A DNA stretch of 64,000 nt from Mannheimia haemolytica. GTDB lineage: Bacteria; Pseudomonadota; Gammaproteobacteria; Enterobacterales; Pasteurellaceae. The position numbers and the translations under genes are program-made. The notes beneath the pieces are model-generated. The model was not told where the DNA came from. It searched no databases and was given only the letters and a program-made list of their open reading frames with translations. The stretch's first letter is position 1. Each line of letters opens with the position of its first letter. The stretch lies in the NCBI GenBank assembly GCA_900638155.1, contig LR134495.1, positions 1,178,001-1,242,000 of the forward strand. The letters are read 5' to 3'. This document shows, in pieces, positions 57,890-64,000 of the stretch.

Positions 57890-60748
57890 ATGGCAACTAT
57901 CGCAAAAAATCCACTGGTATTAGTGGATGGTTCTTCCTATTTATATCGAGCATTTCACGCTTTCCCTCCACTCACTAATCGCTTAGGAGAGCCGACAGGG
58001 GCAATGTATGGCGTGCTGAATATGTTAAAAAGCCTGATTTCACAAATGAACCCAAGCCATATTGCCGTGGTGTTTGATGCCAAGGGGAAAACCTTCCGTG
58101 ATGAGTTGTTTGAGCAATATAAATCGCACCGTCCACCAATGCCGGACGACTTACGCCCTCAAATTGAGCCTTTGCACCGTATTATCAAAGCCCTTGGGAT
58201 CCCGTTGATTTCCATTGAAGGCGTTGAGGCAGACGATGTGATCGGCACACTTGCAGTGCAAGCCGCTAAAGACGGCAAAGATGTGCTGATCAGTACCGGC
58301 GATAAGGATATGGCACAACTGGTGAACGATCACATTATGTTGATTAACACCATGAACAACACCGTGCTAGACCGAGAGGGTGTGATCGAAAAATACGGTA
58401 TTCCACCTGAATTGATTATCGACTTTCTGGCATTAATGGGCGATTCCGCCGACAACATTCCGGGTGTCAAAGGGGTAGGAGAAAAGACCGCATTAGCCTT
58501 ATTGCAAGGCATCGGTTCACTGGAACAGATTTATGCTAATTTGGATCAAATAGCCACCCTTTCTTTCCGTGGGGCGAAAAATTTTGCCCCAAAATTGGAG
58601 GCGGAAAAAGCCAATGCTGATTTATCTTATTTGCTTGCTACCATCAAAACCGATGTGGAACTTGATGTCACTCACGATCAACTTTTAACGCAGCCGCAAG
58701 ACCGTGTTGAGCTTGCTCAATTATTTGAGCATTATGAATTTAAACGCTGGCTGAACGAAGTGAATCAAAATGCCAATCCGGTTACTCAAACTTCGGCTGA
58801 AAAAGTGCCGAATAATTACCAAGCCACACAAGCGGTCAGAAATGAGGAAAATGTTGCAACTGTAGTCGAGATAGATCGCAGCAAATATGAGACCGTTGAT
58901 ACTGAACAGAAATTATCAGCTTGGATTGAAAAACTCTCGGTAGCTCGTTTGATTGCGGTGGATACTGAAACCGACAGCCTTGATGCAATGACGGCTAATT
59001 TGGTCGGTATTTCCTTTGCACTTGAAAATGGCGAGGCGTGCTATATTCCGCTTGGGCATAAGCAAAAAGCTCAACCTCAACAAGCCGATATGTTTGGCGA
59101 TGAGGAGAGTTTAGAAAGCCAACCTGCCGATGAATTGGTAAAAAATCAGCTAAATTTGACCGCTTGCTTAAGCCAACTCAAGCCGATTTTGCTTAACCCA
59201 GAGATTAAAAAGATCGGGCAGAATATTAAATATGATTTAACCATTTTTGCGAACTACGGCATTGAACTACAAGGTGTTGCTTTTGATACGATGATTGAAT
59301 CTTACACCCTAAATAGTACCGGTCGTCACAATATGGACGATTTATCCGCCCGTTATTTAGGGCATAAAACGATTCCGTTTGAAGAGCTTGCCGGCAAAGG
59401 GAAAAATCAACTGACATTCGATAAAATCGAGATAGCAAAAGCGGCTGAATATGCCGCAGAAGATGCTGATGTAACGATGAAACTCCACCAAGTATTGTGG
59501 CAAAAATTACAGCAAGAACCTGACTTAGTGAAATTATTCGATGAAATTGAAATGCCACTTGTGAGCGTGCTTTCTCGAATTGAACGCAACGGTGTGTTGA
59601 TTGACCCGAAAAAATTATTGACCCAATCGGCTGAAATTGAAAAACGCTTGGCGGAAGTTGAAACATTAGTACATTCAGAGGCAGGGCAAACCTTCAATCT
59701 TGCCTCAACCAAACAATTACAAGAGATTTTGTTTGAAAAATTAGGCTTGCCGGTGTTGAAGAAAACGCCAAAAGGTGCACCCTCAACCAACGAAGAAGTG
59801 TTAGACGAGTTGGCTCAACAGGGGCATTTAGTGCCGAAGTTATTAATGGAGCATCGTGGGTTAAGTAAGTTGAAATCCACCTACACCGATAAATTACCGC
59901 AACTGATTAACAAAAAAACAGGGCGGGTGCATACCTCTTACAACCAAGCGGTAACTGCAACCGGACGCCTTTCTTCCAGCGATCCGAATTTGCAGAACAT
60001 TCCGATCCGCAATGAAGAGGGCAGACGAATTCGTCAAGCCTTTGTCGCGAGGGAAGGTTATAAAATTGTTGCCGCTGACTATTCACAAATTGAGTTACGG
60101 ATTATGGCTCATTTATCGAATGATGAGGGAATGATCAAGGCTTTTGCGGAGGGCAAAGATATTCACCGTGCTACCGCCGCCGAAATTTTCGGTGTGGCGT
60201 TAGATGAAGTTACCTCCGAACAACGCCGCAGTGCGAAAGCAATTAACTTCGGGCTGATTTACGGAATGTCGTCATTTGGGCTTTCAAGCCAATTAGGGAT
60301 TGGGCGTGCTGAGGCTCAAAAATATATGGATCTCTACTTCCAACGTTACCCGGCAGTTCAACAATTTATGACCGATATTCGTGAAGTTGCAGTTGAAAAA
60401 GGCTATGTTGAAACCCTATTTGGTCGCCGTTTGTACTTGCCTGATATTAAATCCGGCAATGCTATTTTGCGTAAAGCCGCAGAGCGGGTAGCAATTAATG
60501 CCCCAATGCAAGGCACGGCTGCCGATATTATCAAAGTGGCGATGATTGGTATTGATAATGCGATTCGTGATAATGATGAAATCAAAATGATTATGCAGGT
60601 TCACGATGAATTGGTGTTTGAAGTCAAAGCCGATAAAATCGACCATTACAGCCAATTAATCAAAACCGAAATGGAAAAAGCGATTAGCCTCAAAGTGCCA
60701 CTGATTGCCGAAGTTGGCGTAGGCGAAAACTGGGACGAGGCTCATTAA
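57890..60748 (+). CDS. polA: DNA polymerase I
   Basis: A 952-residue repair and Okazaki-fragment polymerase. The N-terminal 5' nuclease has '[20 protein letters not shown]' and '[15 protein letters not shown]'. The proofreading domain keeps '[12 protein letters not shown]' (Asp/Glu of ExoI), so 3'-5' activity should be intact. The polymerase has '[15 protein letters not shown]', '[21 protein letters not shown]' and '[14 protein letters not shown]'. A TATAAT box lies at 57849-57854, about 35 nt upstream. Somewhat longer than E. coli Pol I because of insertions around residues 290-330 and 385-420. Confidence 0.97.
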   Translation: MATIAKNPLVLVDGSSYLYRAFHAFPPLTNRLGEPTGAMYGVLNMLKSLISQMNPSHIAVVFDAKGKTFRDELFEQYKSHRPPMPDDLRPQIEPLHRIIKALGIPLISIEGVEADDVIGTLAVQAAKDGKDVLISTGDKDMAQLVNDHIMLINTMNNTVLDREGVIEKYGIPPELIIDFLALMGDSADNIPGVKGVGEKTALALLQGIGSLEQIYANLDQIATLSFRGAKNFAPKLEAEKANADLSYLLATIKTDVELDVTHDQLLTQPQDRVELAQLFEHYEFKRWLNEVNQNANPVTQTSAEKVPNNYQATQAVRNEENVATVVEIDRSKYETVDTEQKLSAWIEKLSVARLIAVDTETDSLDAMTANLVGISFALENGEACYIPLGHKQKAQPQQADMFGDEESLESQPADELVKNQLNLTACLSQLKPILLNPEIKKIGQNIKYDLTIFANYGIELQGVAFDTMIESYTLNSTGRHNMDDLSARYLGHKTIPFEELAGKGKNQLTFDKIEIAKAAEYAAEDADVTMKLHQVLWQKLQQEPDLVKLFDEIEMPLVSVLSRIERNGVLIDPKKLLTQSAEIEKRLAEVETLVHSEAGQTFNLASTKQLQEILFEKLGLPVLKKTPKGAPSTNEEVLDELAQQGHLVPKLLMEHRGLSKLKSTYTDKLPQLINKKTGRVHTSYNQAVTATGRLSSSDPNLQNIPIRNEEGRRIRQAFVAREGYKIVAADYSQIELRIMAHLSNDEGMIKAFAEGKDIHRATAAEIFGVALDEVTSEQRRSAKAINFGLIYGMSSFGLSSQLGIGRAEAQKYMDLYFQRYPAVQQFMTDIREVAVEKGYVETLFGRRLYLPDIKSGNAILRKAAERVAINAPMQGTAADIIKVAMIGIDNAIRDNDEIKMIMQVHDELVFEVKADKIDHYSQLIKTEMEKAISLKVPLIAEVGVGENWDEAH

Positions 60749-60856
60749 ACTATACAATTCACGACTTTTATTGTATTGTTGTAACAGTTCATTAATATGA
60801 AACTTTTGATGATTTTATTGTCAAACAAGAAAATTCTTGTTGGTAAAGGAAAACAA

Positions 60857-61498
60857 ATGAAAACATTATTTAAAAAATCGGTATTCGGTTTAGCGTTATT
60901 TGGCTTGGCAAATGTGGCATTGGCTGATGCACAATCTATTGCAGAATTACAACGCCGTTTGGAACAAGTAAGCCAATATAGTGCGGACTTCGACCAAACC
61001 GTGCGCTCCAGCAAAGGCAAACAAATTCAGCAAGGTAAAGGCAAATTCCAAGTAAAACGCCCAAACTTATTTAGAATGGATACTAAATCGCCACAAGAAA
61101 ATTTGATTGTGTCTGACGGCAAAGACTTATGGTTTTACGATCCTTTCGTTTCACAAGTTACGGTAAATACCGTGCAAGACGCGGTTAATAATACCCCATT
61201 CGTCTTATTAACCAGCAGTGATAAAAGCCACTGGGATCAATATGATGTCAGCCAAAGTGCTGATACTTTCGTGCTTAAGCCAAAATCGAAAAAAAGCAAT
61301 TTAAAACAGTTTGATGTGCGGATTGACCAAAGCGGTTTATTAAAAGGTTTCAGCACCATTGAGCGTGACGGGCAAAGTAACTTATATGTGTTACGCAATA
61401 TTACTACCGGCGGTGTCTCAAGCGATTTGTTTAAATTCAGCGTACCGAAAGGGGCTGAGTTAGACGACCAACGTGGCGGTAAAAAATCGAAAAAATAA
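60857..61498 (+). CDS. lolA: Outer-membrane lipoprotein carrier protein LolA
   Basis: Periplasmic chaperone that carries lipoproteins from LolCDE to LolB, 213 residues. The start is at 60857 ([27 protein letters not shown]), giving a proper signal peptide after AAAGGAAA; an upstream ATG in the same frame adds non-family sequence. '[63 protein letters not shown]' is diagnostic. An inverted USS pair follows. Confidence 0.95.
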   Translation: MKTLFKKSVFGLALFGLANVALADAQSIAELQRRLEQVSQYSADFDQTVRSSKGKQIQQGKGKFQVKRPNLFRMDTKSPQENLIVSDGKDLWFYDPFVSQVTVNTVQDAVNNTPFVLLTSSDKSHWDQYDVSQSADTFVLKPKSKKSNLKQFDVRIDQSGLLKGFSTIERDGQSNLYVLRNITTGGVSSDLFKFSVPKGAELDDQRGGKKSKK

Positions 61499-61505
61499 TG
61501 GAGAG

Positions 61506-61551
61506 CAAGCGGTCGTTTTTCTGCAAAATTTTGTAAAAATCTGACCGCTTG
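61506..61551 (+). terminator. Inverted USS pair after lolA
   Basis: CAAGCGGTC near 61507 and GACCGCTTG near 61543 are inverted, with further AAAATTTTG symmetry between them. A partial terminator is possible, though no long U-run follows. Confidence 0.5.
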
Positions 61552-61577
61552 TCACCGTTTTTACTTCAAGGGACAGT

Positions 61578-61898
61578 ATGAAAACACTCTATAACCAGCG
61601 AGATCCAAACGAGTGGACGCAGTTTTTAGCTCTGCTTGAACAAGCGGTTGCGGAAGATAAACTTGAGCCGTTTTTCTCAATGTTTCTCACCGCCGATGAG
61701 CGAGGTTCATTAGGCTTGCGTTTACAAATTGTGCAAGCCTTACTAAAAGGTGAAGATTCGCAACGGGAAATCCAACAAAATTTAAACACCAGTGCAGCAA
61801 CCATCACTCGTGGTTCAAATATGCTTAAAACACTCGACCAAGATTTTTTACAATGGGTGAACGGCAAGGTTAACGGAACAGTCAATGGCAAAGCGTAA
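61578..61898 (+). CDS. trpR: Trp operon repressor
   Basis: A 106-residue tryptophan-dependent repressor. The family core 'MFLTADERGSLGLRLQIVQALLKGEDSQREIQQNLNTSAATITRGSNMLKT' includes the helix-turn-helix; residues for Trp binding sit in 'RLQIVQ' and the helix-turn-helix entry. It overlaps the mtgA start by 14 nt. It would control trp genes including, possibly, trpBA some 7 kb upstream. Confidence 0.94.
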   Translation: MKTLYNQRDPNEWTQFLALLEQAVAEDKLEPFFSMFLTADERGSLGLRLQIVQALLKGEDSQREIQQNLNTSAATITRGSNMLKTLDQDFLQWVNGKVNGTVNGKA

Positions 61899-62658
61899 CA
61901 AGCGATTTTTAAGCTCTCTTTTCAAGAAAATAGGGCTTTTTTTTATTCCTCGCAAAATAAGAAGTAAATTGGGCTGGCTTTGGTTTGGCTCAAGTCGCTT
62001 ATTAACCTTTGGCGGTACATTTTTTCTGATTCCGATACTGATTTTTTCGGTGTTACCAGTGCCTTATTCTGCGTATATGGTGCAAAAAAAGGTGGAAAAT
62101 TTGGTTCAGGGAAAATCTTACCCGATCAAAAAAGAATGGGTGAGCCTGAATGAGATTTCGTGGCAAATGCAAATGGCAGTGATTGCTTCAGAAGATCAAA
62201 AATTTGAAAGCCATTTTGGATTAGATTTAAAAGCGATTGAAACAGCCTTAAAGCTCAATGCCAAATCCAAAAAAGTGCGTGGTGGCTCGACTATTTCTCA
62301 ACAGACGGTAAAAAATATGTTTTTATGGCACGGGCAAAGCTGGTTACGTAAAGGGATTGAAGTGCCTTTAACTCTGTTAGTCGAAAATGTGTGGAGTAAG
62401 GATCGAATTTTAGAGGTGTACCTCAATATTGCGGAATTTGGCAACGGCATTTTTGGCGTGGAAGCGGCAGCACAGCATTTTTTCAAAAAATCAGCTAAAC
62501 AGCTAACCTTGCAAGAATCCGCACTATTGGCAGCCTCTTTGCCTAATCCGTTAGTGTTTAGGGTAGATAAACCCGGCCCGAGTATGCGAAAACGCCAAGC
62601 GTGGATTATGCGACAGGTGAGTTTGCTCGATGGCAAAAATTATTTAGATAAATTGTAG
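61885..62658 (+). CDS. mtgA: Monofunctional biosynthetic peptidoglycan transglycosylase
   Basis: Polymerises lipid II glycan strands, 257 residues. One N-terminal membrane helix (about 35-60) is followed by a GT51 domain with the catalytic Glu in 'VIASEDQKFESHFGLDLKAIETAL', 'RGGSTISQQTVKNMFLW', 'KDRILEVYLNIAEFGNGIFGVEAAAQHFF' and 'LQESALLAASLPNP'. Coupled to trpR by a 14-nt overlap; no functional link is evident. Confidence 0.95.
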   Translation: MAKRNKRFLSSLFKKIGLFFIPRKIRSKLGWLWFGSSRLLTFGGTFFLIPILIFSVLPVPYSAYMVQKKVENLVQGKSYPIKKEWVSLNEISWQMQMAVIASEDQKFESHFGLDLKAIETALKLNAKSKKVRGGSTISQQTVKNMFLWHGQSWLRKGIEVPLTLLVENVWSKDRILEVYLNIAEFGNGIFGVEAAAQHFFKKSAKQLTLQESALLAASLPNPLVFRVDKPGPSMRKRQAWIMRQVSLLDGKNYLDKL

Positions 62659-62719
62659 ATAAGAAAGATAAAGCGGTAATTCATTTTACCGCTTTTTAAC
62701 TAATAAGGATTGCTAGAAA

Positions 62720-63631
62720 ATGAAATGGCTGATGTTGTGTCGAGAGCCTCGTTTATATAGTTGCTGCCGAATCAAAGCAGCTTGTGAAGCAAAGGGGATT
62801 GAGCTGGATATTTTAGACCCGAATCGAATGCTACTCGGGTTAGAAAATGGCGAATTTAAGATCTACTATCAAGCTGGCGAGAGTTATGATAACAACCGTT
62901 CGGAGCCGGTATTGTTGCCGGATTATGATGGTATTTTACCCCGTTTTGGCACAGGCAGTACCGAAATGGGCTGTACAGTGTTACGCCATTTTGAAGCAAA
63001 AGGTATTCCGGTTTTAAATCATTCAGTGGCATTTGCGTTAGCCAGAGACAAATGGCGATCATTACAAAAATTAGCAGAACATAATTTACCGATTCCCAAT
63101 ACGAATTTTGCAGGGCATTTGGTTTCGGTGAAATCACAACTCAATCAATTTGCTTTTCCACTTATTTCAAAAGTGCTAAATGGTTCACAGGGTAATGGCG
63201 TAATGTTGTTTGAAGGCAAAAATAATGCCGAAGCGGTGTTATCAACCTTTAGGCAAGTTAATGAGCCTTATTTATGCCAACAATTTGTGAGCGAAGCTGA
63301 AGGACAAGATATTCGGGCGTTTGTGATTGGCAATGAAGTGGTTGCTGCAATGAGCCGAATCAGCGTAACAGGCGATTTTAGAGCCAATATTCATCAAGGT
63401 GGAACGGCTCAACCGATTGAATTAACTCAGATGGAACGTGCGTTAGCAATTAAAGCAACTAAAACGATAGGGCTTGATATTGCAGGCGTTGATTTTCTGC
63501 GGACAGAAAAAGGCGTAGTTATTTTAGAAGTCAATGCCAGCCCGGGATTTGAAGGCATAGAGAGAGTAAATGATGTTGATATAGCTTCTGAAATGGTCTC
63601 TTATTTTATCAATAAGATGAAGAATGCTTGA
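62720..63631 (+). CDS. rimK: ATP-grasp alpha-L-glutamate ligase RimK
   Basis: A 303-residue ATP-grasp ligase; E. coli RimK adds Glu residues to the C terminus of ribosomal protein S6. 'MLCREPRLYSCCRIKAACEAKGIELDILDPNRM' opens the RimK N-domain. 'FPLISKVLNGSQGNGVMLFE', 'CQQFVSEAEGQDIRAFVIGNEVVAAMSR' and 'VDFLRTEKGVVILEVNASPGFEGIE' are the ATP-grasp and metal-binding motifs. An AAGGA site precedes the ATG and a USS follows at about 63640. Confidence 0.92.
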   Translation: MKWLMLCREPRLYSCCRIKAACEAKGIELDILDPNRMLLGLENGEFKIYYQAGESYDNNRSEPVLLPDYDGILPRFGTGSTEMGCTVLRHFEAKGIPVLNHSVAFALARDKWRSLQKLAEHNLPIPNTNFAGHLVSVKSQLNQFAFPLISKVLNGSQGNGVMLFEGKNNAEAVLSTFRQVNEPYLCQQFVSEAEGQDIRAFVIGNEVVAAMSRISVTGDFRANIHQGGTAQPIELTQMERALAIKATKTIGLDIAGVDFLRTEKGVVILEVNASPGFEGIERVNDVDIASEMVSYFINKMKNA

Positions 63632-63784
63632 TTTGAGTAAAACAAGCGGTCGTTTTTGTATTATTTTTTGTAAATATCATAAAAAATGAGATCAAAGCCA
63701 TAAAAATGCAGAAAAATTTAGGGTAAAATGGCTACTCTTTGGCTATTGATTACTTTTATTTTTATAGATTATAAGGTTTCTAAA

Positions 63785-64000
63785 ATGAGCGATTTAAAAC
63801 AACAGGCGCTTGATTTCCACGAGTTCCCAATCCCCGGAAAAATTTCCGTTACTCCTACTAAAGCATTAGATACTCAGCACGATTTAGCTTTAGCGTACTC
63901 TCCTGGGGTTGCTGAGCCTTGCTTAGCGATTGAAAAAGATCCTTCAGCTTCTTATCGTTATACGGCACGGGGTAACTTAGTTGCAGTTATTTCTAATGGT
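63785..64000 (+). CDS. maeB: NADP-dependent malic enzyme, 5' part only
   Basis: The window ends 72 codons into the gene. The visible N terminus, '[52 protein letters not shown]', is the malic enzyme N-domain of MaeB-type proteins, which in many bacteria carry a C-terminal phosphotransacetylase-like domain. It would decarboxylate malate to pyruvate. The ATG at 63785 lies just after a TATAAGG stretch. Confidence 0.9.
   Translation, partial: MSDLKQQALDFHEFPIPGKISVTPTKALDTQHDLALAYSPGVAEPCLAIEKDPSASYRYTARGNLVAVISNG

Overview
The window is a chromosomal segment of a Pasteurellaceae bacterium, most like the Mannheimia / Actinobacillus / Bibersteinia group. The main evidence is the very frequent 9-mer ACAAGCGGT and its complement. 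This is the core of the Apl-type DNA uptake signal sequence (USS), which marks that branch rather than the Haemophilus type (AAGTGCGGT). Gene content agrees: FbpABC iron uptake, ydfG-trpBA, trpR-mtgA, cydDC, a lysine-riboswitch NhaC-family transporter and a secreted sialidase. The species assignment is an inference.

Layout. 1-3636 (minus): fbpABC ferric iron transporter with a possible Fur box. 3762-8688: rpsB-tsf and pyrH-frr, separated by an inverted phosphoethanolamine transferase gene. 8839-17724: gpmA, then an envelope block (envC, yibQ, tamA, tamB). 17839-27760: cydDC, hflD, purB, glpR-ubiA and gyrB. 27813-30633 (minus): cmoB and ycaO. 30896-42594: a complete type I-C CRISPR-Cas locus (cas3, cas5c, cas8c, cas7c, cas4, cas1, cas2), a leader, and an array of 15 repeats plus one decayed repeat. 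42779-49359: rng, lysS, metX with MetJ boxes, a SanA-like gene, purU and hns. 49498-51328: a lysine riboswitch and its NhaC-family transporter. 51554-64000: ydfG, a MITE-like intergenic element, trpBA, a sialidase, a YdgA-like gene, polA, lolA, trpR-mtgA, rimK and the start of a malic enzyme gene.

The most unusual region is the cas operon. Three extra genes sit inside it, in frame with its transcription and with almost no spacing. Two adjacent unknown genes (33247-34788) lie between cas3 and cas5c; the second overlaps the cas5c start codon. A cytoplasmic ComEC-like metallo-beta-lactamase-fold protein (38831-39994) lies between cas4 and cas1, with 2 nt before cas1. All three look more A+T-rich than the cas genes and contain no USS core that I could see. 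They may be accessory parts of the CRISPR system or an independent defence or guard cassette carried on the cas transcript.

The rest is mostly housekeeping, with clear regulation visible: a lysine riboswitch, tandem MetJ boxes overlapping a metX promoter region, a possible Fur site, a structured rpsB leader, and many intrinsic terminators, several of them made from inverted USS pairs.
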